From assembly GCA_003117195.1 (NCBI GenBank), contig BDSI01000033.1, positions 791,432 to 855,431 on the forward strand: DNA of 64,000 nucleotides, in the 5' to 3' direction. Of the stretch, positions 35,448 through 46,500 are shown piece after piece. The translations under genes were made by a program, and so were the position numbers. Source of the DNA: Eudorina sp. 2006-703-Eu-15. Its lineage: Eukaryota > Chlorophyta > Chlorophyceae > Chlamydomonadales > Volvocaceae. The first letter of the stretch is position 1, and the number at the start of each line of letters is the position of its first letter. The notes beneath the pieces are model-generated. The model was not told the origin of the DNA and searched no databases. It worked only from the letters and a program-made list of their open reading frames with translations.

Positions 35448-36539
35448 GCAGGGCGAGACGGGCGGATGGAGCCGGAGCATCCGCTGGCTCGGGGAGAGGG
35501 GTGCGCGATGGCGGCAGCTAGGCCGGGAAGGGGCGTGGGCAGGGCAGGGGGTAGGAGCCGGCCGCGAGGGGAGCGCCTGGATGAGCCGTAAACTTGCGAG
35601 AGCGACAGGTCTGATCCGGGTTTCGCTGTTAGGATTGAAGGCAGGTCATGAGGGCAGGCCCGCGGGCGGTGACTGCGCTGTGGAAGCGACTGCGTTCGGA
35701 AGTAGTAACTGGTTGGCCGTGTCCCGAGCGGGTAGCCTTGGGCGAGGTATGGGATGGGCGTGAGCCTCGCAGTGTACTGACCGTGAGGGCGCGGGGCGAT
35801 TTGCGTCCGGCGTCCTGGTCCCAAGGAAGTGATTGGGCGATAGGGTCATATGGGCGGTTGGGTCATATGGGAGATCGCGCAGGATGTGGGTAACGTAGTA
35901 CTATGGGGGAGTGCATACCTGGTGTATCATATTCTTGACTCGGTCTTGCGTTTATGTCTGTTGATGCTTTACTACTTGAGAGGTTGCGCACCCTTGCCCT
36001 TGCATGATTCAATAGGCATTCAAATTGTGTGACGGGCAGGGGGGCCGGTGTTGTGGGCACGCCTGCCGCAGCTTGGCTCCGCGTTTGGTGTGCGCGGACC
36101 AACCTGAGCGGCTGCCAAGGAGTGGTTTCTGCCATGGAATCTTTGCCTTGAGTGTATCGTTGTTTCTGTACAAAGCGGTGCGCGCGGGGTGTGATTGCCC
36201 GTTCTGACCGTACCGGCGGACCCATGGGTCGCAGCAAACATGCGCTTATCGCAATGAGCCTTGATCCTGTGCCGCCGACCGATGCCCCCATACACCGTTG
36301 GTGTGCTGGGGAAGGGGAACTTGTGGGTTACCGATTTTGTGCGGCTGTCCTGCCACGGCGCCGCGGACACCTCGTTGAGCGCCGGACGGAACCTGGTACG
36401 GGGCCTGGGACTGCAGCCGCGGAGTGCTTGCGGCTACGCCGGGGCCGCCAACAACACAACCGTCTCCACCGGGGTCGGTGGGTGTGGGCGGGGATGGGTC
36501 GGACCAGTTACACGACGGGAGAGGGCTGCACGCCTCGGG

Positions 36540-36544
36540 TGTAA
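36540..36544 (+). terminator. candidate TGTAA polyadenylation signal of PNO1
   Basis: The first TGTAA I could find downstream of the PNO1 stop, about 1.1 kb away. The distance makes it only a candidate. Confidence 0.25.
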
Positions 36545-37897
36545 CAACGGACGCCTCCGCGGAGGCGATGCAAACCTCTTGAAGTGGGGATGCACACGGG
36601 ATCAACACGCATGGCCGTTCTGAGCAGCGCGCAACGCGACCCGCGTAACAGGGCTTCCCTACGGGTAAATTGCACGCCTCGTTTGGACGCCCTAATCATT
36701 GCAGGGCGCCTGTCTGTCTGCAGAGGCCCCAACCCCTTACCATGTTCTGCCGTTGGATCAGTCGCGCAAGCATCGTCATGTCTGGTACGACGGCGCGGCG
36801 GCGATGGACCACACCTTTCTGGGCAGTTCAGGTATTGTCGTACAGTTCATTTGACATTGTGGGACCCCTGAGATTATCTCACTTCATGTCAGCGTCTCGG
36901 CGAGACCGTACAATATGTCCGCAATAGTAATTTCGTAGGGTGATCCGTTTTGGGCGGCTCGCAAGACCGAGAACTTGAGTTTTCAGGAACTCTCCGTTAC
37001 ACTCGCGACAAGTTAGCAAACCATTCAGGCCCGCTGAGACGTCGAGCCAGGCCACTGAAGCTGTTCCGGAGACGCCGGTGTGCCTCCGCTGCAACATCGC
37101 GTTGCACAGTCTGGTTCAGTTGGGCCGCCCCACGCGGCATATACCAAGCAGGATCAAGCAAGGTTACCCAGGGTTCTCCAAGTAGCAATCCCCAAGATCA
37201 GCGTTTCCGGTCCGTTTCAAGCTCTCTTATGAAAATGGTTGGAATTATACTGAAAACTGGTGTTTTAAGTGGCACGATACGACACGAGCTAACGACTTTC
37301 TGCGACCCAATGCGACCGTACAAAGCCCACGTGCGGGTTCTCCTTTGCCTCACCTCTGCAGGTGGGTGGGTGGCAAGCCCGAGTGCTGTATTGGCTCACT
37401 GCTTTGCAGGTACCAATACTCATGGGTCGCCCTTGCTAGTCATTATTAAGGATGTCGCCCTTGCTAGTGTTTGTCGGACAGCATCGCATGCCGGGGTGCC
37501 AACCATCAAGTCCGTCGCATCGCGCTGCAGCAGCAGGCAGTGCCACCGCTGCAGCACATCTGCACCAGGGGGCTGCATGCCGCCCCCTGACGCCCTGAGC
37601 ATGCAAAACGGACGGACTGGATCTCCACGTACGGTATCTACTGCGGCCTGCACGCTCAGGCTTAGCCCCTGCCCACTGCGGTCCCCGGCGTTTCGAATTG
37701 CAACTGACTACCGGAGAGGGCGAAGCAGGAGTTGGTGCGACCATGAGGGCTTCAGGAAGGGCGCGGCGCGGGCGCGTTGGCCGGGCATGGCGCTGGGACA
37801 ACTGAGTGACGTGCATGGCGAGGGCGCAGGGCGGTCGTTTTTGGGTGTCCTAGGCAGTGTTCGCGTAACAGCGGGAGCCAAAGGATCATGGGTACGC

Positions 37898-38003
37898 CCT
37901 AAAGGCCCTTCAGGGCGCATGCTCGAATGCTGTCAACCTGACTGTTGGGCCCTAAAGGCCCTTCAGGGCGCATGCTCGAATGCTGTCAACCTGACTGTTG
38001 GGC
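37898..38003. repeat. 53-base tandem duplication
   Basis: Two essentially identical 53-base copies, each starting CCTAAAGGCCCTTCAGGG and ending CTGACTGTTGGGC, at 37898 and 37951. Near identity implies a recent duplication. Fifty-three is not a multiple of three. Confidence 0.95.
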
Positions 38004-39043
38004 GTGGTTCTACTGGTGCGCGCCTGTCCGGATTTCAGCGCTGCGCGTTGCTGAGAGGTGCTGAGTTGGATGCGCTCGCGGCCCGAGTGGAAAGATTGCG
38101 GTTTCTGTTTCGTGACGCTGGATCCACTGCTTCGTTGGCGCTGAAGGTTTCGCATTCTCACGGCACTGCAACCGAACCGACATCCCATAACCTGACAAAA
38201 GTCCGTTTGCGCTGTACGGGTCCTCTCGATGAGTCAAAGCATCCGCTCCTGTCCGCACAGTTTGAGCACGACCCGCTGCGATTTTCAACGCCTGCTGTGC
38301 AATAAATAAGTTCGGGCCGGGCAAGCGATTCCCTTCCTCGAAACGACCAGCACCAAAGGTTTTTGCGCACAGACCTTGGGCGGGCCTTCGACACAAATTT
38401 GACCACAACTTCAGATGAGGCGAGCCTTAGCGGGTGCTCTGTTGTCTGCTGTGGACGGCCGGGCCGCCGCCTCGCAGGTGCGTGTTCCGAAGGCCGCCGG
38501 ACGGCCGCCGTCGCGAGTCGGCTTTGGACGCGTACTTCCTTTCCTGTCGGCATGATTGTTGGGCGAGAACATGACGAGCTTTTACTAACGAGAATGGCAA
38601 GAAGCAGCGGGACTGATGGTGTGCCAGAAGCGCTGAAGCCCGAGAAGGCAGAGCGAGCCGTGCCGCATGAGGCGCATGCTGATCGACCCGTGGGTCGCGA
38701 CCATCCGCCCGTGAATCGTCAGGGGCCCACGTCTCTGCCGCATGCGCTGTGGCCCCCCCTGATAGTTTGTCATGCGTCTGCTCGGGATTTGTTCTTAGAC
38801 ACCGATCTCTAGGCTGAACCAGCTATGGAAGCCTGTCACGTACAAGACTACGGTAGGTCCTAGGGTCTGAAGACGGCTCGGCCAGGTTGGACGAGATCCG
38901 TCATCAACCCGTCGAGTAATCGCCAGTCAGTTGCCCGCAGTGGCTGTCCGTATCGGGCGTCCCGCAGCAGGCTGCTACACGGGCCAGTCCAAGCTCCGTT
39001 GCCTCGTAACCCCTACCCTGCCCCACTCTCCACGTCGGCTCAG

Positions 39044-39137
39044 AAACAGAGAGAATGAGGACCAGAGGGAGCGGCGCGCTGCCCTATCCCGCAAGCGCGC
39101 CTCGCCGCACCCAGACTGGGACCCGGACCCGACAGCG
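39044..39137 (+). CDS. possible upstream exon of the 39356-41680 gene
   Basis: After an acceptor (CGGCTCAG) a GC-rich frame reads NRENEDQRERRAALSRK, then ASPHPDWDPDPTA, and can end at a GTGGTC donor in phase 0, matching the next exon. The charged helical sequence and third-position bias favour coding, but neither splice site is proven. Confidence 0.35.
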
Positions 39138-39355
39138 GTGGTCTCCTTCCCGTACACACGTACACGCACTCGCGATGCCGCGGCGAGTGCTCTCATGCCT
39201 TGACGCGGAGGGAAGAGTGTCCATCGTCAGGGGTGTCCCCCTTTCGGTCACGCGGCCAGTCCATAGGGCCCCCTCATTCCCCTCCTTCCGCGGACCACAT
39301 AATCGAAGTGGCCCCCACGGTTGTTCCTCCGCACTGCCCCGCGCCCCTCCCCCAG

Positions 39356-41680
39356 TACCTCCTCCTCCTCAGCCAGACCACGGAGCTGACCGCCGGCCGC
39401 GTCGGGTCCGCCGCCTGGCAGCGCTGCTTCAGCAGCGACCCGCGGGACGGTCCCCGCGTGGGTGACCTGCCGCGCAGCCGCAGCGTGCAGCAGGAGCGTC
39501 TGGCGGAGGGCAGCGACTTCGAGTCCGCGGAGGCCACCGGCCGGCCGGCGGCGTGGCCGGCTCGCTCCCCCGACGCGCCGCCCGACCCCGCCACGCGGCG
39601 AGGCGGGCGGGACACCATGCCGGACGAGCGCACTGCAGAGGAGGCGGCGTGGATGACGATACGGCACGGCTCGGGGAAGTCCGCGGAGGCCATTCTGGCC
39701 GGGTAGGGCGGCGCGCGTGGTCGTGTCGGGCGGCGGGGCGGGGGTTTTGTTAGTACTGGGTGTGGACTGTGGACGTGTGGAGGTACCCTAGCGCGGGGGC
39801 ATCCATCGCGTTGTTTGTTGTTGAGGGCCTGGTTTGAAGGGTAACGTCTTGTAGCGCGCAGGTCGTTGCCCGGTCAGGGCGGATCCAGGCGTTTTAAACC
39901 CCAGTTTGTGCCCCGCTTTGATGGCGGGTGGCTGTCGAGCGCAGTGGAGCCTTGCAGGCGGCGGTCACACGCAAGGCGATCCCCGACCCGCATCTCCTCG
40001 GCCTTTCCTGCCGCAGACCTCTTGCCCCTCGGCCTTTCCTGCCATCAATTCTCGTGCCCCTCGGCCTTTCCTGCCGCCAAATCCTCGTGCCCCTCGGCCC
40101 CCGAATTTGCGTCTTGTCCCCGCAACCCCGCCCTCCCCGGATCAGCCCCGAAGCCGCTGAAGCCCACCACAGCAACACCGGCGTCAAGTTCGTGTACCAG
40201 CAGCAGCCCAGTCCCGACGTGAGGGACACGGATGTGGGCACCACCACGCCGGGGGCCGCAGAGCAGGTGGGGCAGGTACAGTTTGTGTGACCGGGGTGGT
40301 GCGTGCGTGTGTCGTGGGTGTGTTGGCCGGCTGTGTGTTTAGCGGGAAATACTGCAGTGTGTCTTAGGGTAACTGGAAATGGGACGCGTGTGTGTGGTGC
40401 GGGGGCGAGGAGAGGGTGCGCTCGTTCCTTGATGAGGTATTTCGCGCCGTACTACGGCAGTACGATATTGCGGTTTTGGTAACCTGATGCGGGGCATTGC
40501 TGCAGCTGACGGCCGCCGCACCGATGCATCCAGTCGCGACACGTGCCACTTGTCAGTTGTCACCCACAAAGAGTCTGCTGCCGTTGCTATTGCTTCTGCG
40601 ACTGCGGGCAGGTGGCGCGGCACTACGCGGAGGTGGCGGGCAGCGCCAACGAGAGCAGCCGCGGCGGCCCCACGGATGACATGCCCGAGCTGGGCGGCGT
40701 GGCGGGTGAGGGCGGGCTGAGGGTGGGTGTTAAGGGTTGAAAGGACGTCTGGTTGCCTTTTTGGAGGACATCGTTGCAGTTGAGATTATTTTGGGGATTC
40801 TGGTGCCAGTTCCGACTGGCAGGGCCCCATATACAGAAATGCTGACAACCACACACAGTACATCGCCCTGTCAGGTCAGGTTGGGTCTTTAGGTAATCCC
40901 TGCCCCACCGCAGCTATATCCCTGGCATGCCATGCACTCCTGCCAGGCTACATATACACACACACATGCGCGTGCACGGCCGTATTACCCCACCTGGCCA
41001 ACCCTCCCCGCGTCAGCACAAGTACGTTGCTGTTATCAAGCTGCCGCGCTTGCTCCCCGTGGCGGTGTCGCACCTCCCAACTCCCACGTGCCGCGGCCAG
41101 GTGTGTTTTCCCCTCAAGGGGAGATGGGCTCGGATTACGGGCTTCGCAGCCCCCGCCCAGCGGGCAGCCGCCGCCGAGGGCAGCCGCCGGACTCAGAGGG
41201 CTCCGGAGGCGGTCGCGGTGGCGATGGCGGCGGCCCCGAGGCCACCCCCGGCGGCGGCGGCGGCGGCGAGGGTCACGACACCCGCTGGAGGGGCTGGCCC
41301 GGCGAGCTAGCCGGCAACGGCATCTCCGAGACCATCAAGGCGGGTGTCGAGAGGCTCCAGGTGGGTGCAGAGCGACGAGCGTGTGTGGTGTGTTCTCTTG
41401 GGCCGTGTGTGCTTCGGGACGCCCTTAGGACACTCGACACTGAACTACCAGCAGATCACAGCAAGTCACCAGCCCGGGAAATCGACGCCACACCGAGAAA
41501 TCCAGATCGCGACTGTATGCCCTGTCGACTGTATGCCGTCTGCGCGACTGTTCCTCGCAGGACACGTACCAGCAGATGTTCCGAAATGGCCCCCGGGGTG
41601 TTGATAACGACCGGTCGGGGACGGGCCGACACTCCACCTCCCACCCCTCCCCGCGCGGCGATGGGTGGAACAGCCCCTAG
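39356..41680 (+). CDS. unrecognised protein, 3' portion of a multi-exon gene
   Basis: Exons 39356-39702, 40146-40266, 40612-40705, 41101-41360 and 41561-41680 (stop TAG) join in consistent phase. I do not recognise the product. It opens with a hydrophobic YLLLLSQTTELTAG, then a polar, Arg/Glu-rich stretch (RSRSVQQERLAEGSDFESAE, then EEAAWMTIRHGSGKSAEAIL), then KFVYQQQPSPDV, VARHYAEVAGSANESS, a Gly-rich linker, and a C-terminal helix GISETIKAGVERLQDTYQQM followed by a polar tail ending DGWNSP. Codon use is GC-rich at third positions throughout. The N-terminal part lies upstream and is unresolved apart from a possible exon at 39044. Confidence 0.6.
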
Positions 41681-42359
41681 GCCCCGGGGCCCTTGGCGCA
41701 ACGCACAAACGGGCGCAGGCCCTGACCATGCCCGGCCGGCAGACCTCGTTTCCGACAAGCTAATTTCCGGTGCGGTCTAGATAACTCGTTGAATTTTGCA
41801 ACGCAAGTGGTGGTTGCCTGTGTTCGGGCGAAGTTGACGACGTGTTGTTGCGAGTTAGGATAAGCTGCGACTACCACTCCCGGTCCTTGCAAGTGTTTCC
41901 CAGCTACCGTATTGCACGATGCAGGACAGCGTCACCCACATCCCTCCGGGGCGATACCCCCCCGCGCATTCGAGTGCGCGACCGCCTCCGTCACCAGCCC
42001 TGCGGTGGCAATACAGCGTTTTGATTTGTTCGCACGCAAGCGCCGTGCAGTGTATGGGGTAATTAGTGTGTGCGGCGACCGATGCGGCAGGGTTGCGCGC
42101 TGTCCCATGGAGTATTTGTTGCCGTTATGGAACGACACCGGCAGTGGCTGGCTGTGTTTCTAATATGCATCTGCGGGAGGCGGGAGCTGGACCAGCTGGG
42201 GAAGGTGGTGGTTGCGGAAGGGGGAGGGAGGTCCGGGTGTTGTTCGTCTGATGCGGCGCATGTGTACACAGCTGGCTGCTGCCAGTCTGCTACAGCCCTA
42301 CCCAAGATGGGGTGGGCCACCGAAGCCTTCGTTCCCAGCCTCGAGGAGTACGAAGAATG

Positions 42360-42364
42360 TGTAA
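42360..42364 (+). terminator. candidate TGTAA polyadenylation signal of the 39356-41680 gene
   Basis: TGTAA at the point where GC content drops. Assignment is by position only. Confidence 0.35.
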
Positions 42365-43052
42365 TACACTTGTTGCTGAATGTGGTCGTCATCGAAAGCG
42401 CAGCTCAGCAGTCACCACCCAGCAGCCGTGTGCCGTCGTCCAACTCAGTCACTCACACTACGGTAACCGCGTCCCTACATGGCTTCCTCGGCAACTGTGA
42501 AAGATTCATTATCGCACGGCGTATGGCCAACAATTAACGCAGTGAACCTTGACAAAACCGCATCCGATGCGTGGCCAAACGCACGCGCGCGTACTCAGCT
42601 GAACGATTTCAGCATGAACAGTTTCAACAGACATATGTATTGTTGACGGAATAAGTTAGCCGAAGAAGCGGGAGACTTGCGAAAACGCAGCAAGACGAAA
42701 TAACACTAAAACAAAACGTCCACAAGTGCTTGATGAAAAGAGATATGTAAACCGCAGGTTTATGTAATCATGTCTTCTTCATGGCTTCGGTCAACACCCA
42801 TTGCCGTACAAGCTGACAAGGCACCATAGCTGGTTCGTGTTGAGATTGTTTTTGATACTCAAGCATGCGGTCGCCTTCATCACGCAGCTAGAGGGTTGGC
42901 GGCAATCCCCCAGCTCGCCCGGGGAGTGTTTGGCGCTGCAGGGCGCTGAAACCCGGCCGCCCCGCCTGTGGCCGACGCCTCGGCCGTAACCAAGCAGCCA
43001 AGATTATGCCATTACCTTTTAATTCTGTGGGACTTGGCCCCGGTTTCAATAG

Positions 43053-43057
43053 TTACA
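43053..43057 (-). terminator. candidate TGTAA polyadenylation signal of the TTC5-type gene
   Basis: TTACA on the plus strand, about 455 bases beyond the minus-strand stop at 43512. The spacing matches two other minus-strand genes in the window. Confidence 0.45.
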
Positions 43058-43511
43058 GTGGATGAACGGGATAAGCAGTGAGTTTGCATGGAGGTATAGG
43101 CCGTATTCCACATTTCCATTACGCGGCCGTTGAAGTGAAGCAGCGTGTCAGGGGTGGGGTGGGGTGTACATTGGTCAAAAGTTGATTGGGGCGTGGTTGG
43201 AAGTCGTGCTGTCCGGACACGTGATGTCCGGCCGGTCCCCCCGGTCCCGCAGATACTCGCGCTGCCTCTGTCCAGCCCGTCCGAACCCGCGCCCGCGTTC
43301 CGCCGCCCTTACCCCCGCTCGCTCCACCTCTTCTTCGCACAGCTTTCCCTGCTGGCGCGCGGCTGCCACGTCCAAGCGTCGTCCACCAGGTCCCATGGGT
43401 CAGTGCATACCATATGTAACAACGTAATGCCACCCCCCCCCCCCGGGCCGGGCGTATTGACTCCTGTGCCACGTATCGGTTCCCCAATCCATACCCCCCG
43501 GGCCGATCGTC

Positions 43512-46500
43512 TCACGCGACTCGCATGACGTTCCTCAGCAGTGGCGTCTGCGGCGCCTGGTGCAGGGGCACCCCGTCCACCAGCACGGAGCTGCGGCCCC
43601 CCGGATCACACCCCACCAACAGCAGCGGGAATCGGTAGCTGCGGGGGGCCAGGAGGGAAGGAGAAGAGGCAAAAGCAGGAGCGGGGGAGGAAGGCGGCGG
43701 AGCCGGCTGTGACGGTGGTGACTGGTGTGACGAGCCCGGCGGCCCGGATCCCGAAGATCCACGCCCCGTGAATCCAGGATCAGATCCGGATCCGGAGGCC
43801 TGGTCAAACTCGGGCGCCGGCGGAAGCGCAGCCGCCGCCTTGGGCGGCCGCTCAGGGACTGTTGACGTGGATGAGGATGGGGATGGGGATGGGAGGGCTG
43901 TTGGCGACGGCGCTGTCGGTGGTGGCGGCTGCGACGACGTGGATGGGGGTGGGGTGGCAGGTGGTTGCGTGGGGCCAGGTGGATGAGGTGGTGGCGGTGG
44001 TGGAGCCGGTTCCGGAGGAGGAGGTGGTGGCGGGGGCCAGGTGAGGTCCACGTGACGCAGCTCGGGGTGGGCGATGGTGAGCAGCTGGGTCATGTCGAAG
44101 GCGTCGTGGTGGATGTGGGTCAGGGCCACCACCAGCACGCATCCGGAGGTGTCCACGCACACGAGATACCTGCAGCCGGGGGCATGCGTGTGCAGATGTA
44201 CTTAGCGGGAAACCCAACCATGTGTTGTGTGCCAGGGAAGAATTGTGTGTAATGTCTAGGTGTAGCGAGCTGAGTGGGTGCGATCAGGGGCGTGTGTTCG
44301 TAGGCCTACACAGGCAGAACAGGAGTGCGTGACATGCAAGGGTCCCGGAGCCGAACTCCCCCCCCTCCCCTCCCCTCCCCGGGGGGAGCAGGAGCCCCGG
44401 ACAGGCGGGGCGGGGCAGGGACCGGCCGACGCACCCCGCCGCTCTCCGGAAACATCCACCGGTGGCCGCCCTCCCAGGAGCCCTGAGTGGCAGAGAACCC
44501 GCCCCATGAACCCTCGTGTTTGGCCACCTACCCCGTGACCGCCTCTGGCTAGCGGGCCGGTTCGCGGGTCGCAGCGCTTCGCCGCGGCGGCGGCCTCAGA
44601 ACACACCGCGAGGCATGTGCCCGTGCCGGTAACCCCTCCCCTCCCGCCGGCGCGTGACGAATCCCTAGTCGCCAGGGCCGCACTCCATGACCCGGCCGCA
44701 CAATCCCTTCCCTTTCCGAATACCTAATGCCCCCACGGTAATCGATGGAGGAACCCAAGTCGGAATATCCATACCCCAACCCCCGTCCCGCCCCCACTCT
44801 GCCCTGCCGCACGGCCTGCCCCCTCGTCACTCACAACGTGCCCGAGGCGTTCAGCGGCGGAGACACAAACACGAGCGCACGACACATGACCGCGTGACCT
44901 CGGTTGGAACCCGGCTGTAGCTCCTGTACAAGCGCGGAGGGCACGTGCATCGGCAGTAGCAACAACGACACCGGCAGGGCGGACTGGGGGTAAGAGGAAA
45001 AGAAGGAAGGAAACTCAAAAACGGACCGGGGTTTGTCGAGCACGCCGACATGCCGCGCCGGTCGGTGTGGTGACTAAGGCCATGATGGCGTGCGAGGTAT
45101 GACACAAAGGCAAGAAAGAGGTAAGGGCAGGAGCGTGGCATGTCAGCTAAAACCCCCAAACGCTTGCCACAGCGTCCAACTCCGACCCAAACCCCATCCC
45201 AGAAAACAAAACTGTCCATAGAAACCCTAAAAACCGAAACCGAGACAGAGCGAACATGTGTATGTGCACATGGTGCTTTTCCGTGTACGGCAACCGTCCG
45301 CCCCCGCACGAGTCACGCGTTCCCTGTCGCGGCCGGCGCGCGCAAGCTTCCGCACCACCGGGGGGCGGGGGGGCCAGCTGCGGCCCCCACCCGCAACCTA
45401 AGAAGCCGCCCTGCCCTCTCCCCTATTCCTCCGCCTCCCCCTCACCCCTCACCCCCCTCCCGCCCTTCCCCCCCCGGACCCTCACCCGGACGCCCCTCAG
45501 CGACAGGCGCTCGTGGGACATGAAGGGCAGTAGCTCCGAAGCCTGAGGAGCGAGGTCCCAGGGGGTTGAAAAGAAACAGCCCAGACACAGCCAGCCCGGC
45601 GACAAAGGGGTCGGGCCGGTCGGATGATTGCTTACATGTCAAAGAGTACAGCACCCTGGGGGTTGGGCGGTTTTTGGGATATCATAAGAAGGGTCTTTGC
45701 CTTTTAGTGCATGCATGCTTGCTTGCTCGCTTGTCCCCCACTCGCCATCACCCCCCTGCCCCCTCGCTCCGTGGTCCGCACCCTCGCCGCGTCCGCCGCC
45801 AGCAGCGCCGTCACCGCCGCCCAGTTCCGTTCCTTGACTCCGCCCCTGGCCGCCACCAGCCCCGACAGCTGCCCCAGCAGCACCAGCAGCGACTCCATCT
45901 GGGCGGGGGCAGGCAGGCTGGGGTCCAGAGACGCGGCCCGCGAGTAGTCCTGGCAGCCGGCGTAGGTAGGGGGTGGGTGGGTGGGTGGGTGGGTGTACAG
46001 GGAATTGGTGGGCAGATTCATACTGCGCTGCTGCTGCCAGAGCAAAGGTGGGTGGGCGAAGGTTGGGGTGACGGTGACAGCATGAGCATTGCGTCGGCCG
46101 TGGAGGACCGCACAAACGGCTTGGAGTCAGAAGTCCCAAGCTCTCCGATCCCCTCCTCATCTAACAGGCAGGCCAGGACCCACCGTCGCCCGGGCATTCA
46201 GCCTACCTGCAGCGCCGGCCCAAAGTCCTGTACGAACGCGTGAAGCGCCGCCCGGTTGTAGTACAGGTCCGGCAGATCCGAGCAGCCGCAACGCTCAGCC
46301 TGTCGAAGGGCCGGGGCCGGACGGCACGGCGGCCGGGATAGAGGTTCCGGAGAGGATTTGGAGATTGGCGGACATATCAAAGCTGCGCTGCAGGGTCGGG
46401 GCTGCAAGGGAGGAGGGACGGCGGTCGCGGCGGGCGAGGGCGAAGGCGGCTGTGGGAGTGGCCGGAGAGGGGGACGGGGGCCCGGTGGCCGGAGAGGGGG

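Larger units (their letters stand above)
35448..39043. other. intergenic region, moderate GC
   Basis: It contains the PNO1 3' UTR and the upstream part of the next plus-strand gene. A long stop-free frame (36950-38305) is discussed among the findings but shows no codon bias and spans a non-multiple-of-three duplication. No recognised domain was found. Confidence 0.4.
41681..43511. other. intergenic region with convergent 3' UTRs
   Basis: It separates the stops of a plus-strand and a minus-strand gene. A plus-strand TGTAA at 42360-42364, about 680 bases after the stop at 41680, could end the unrecognised gene. GC falls clearly between 42.3 and 43.1 kb. No exon could be supported. Confidence 0.5.
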
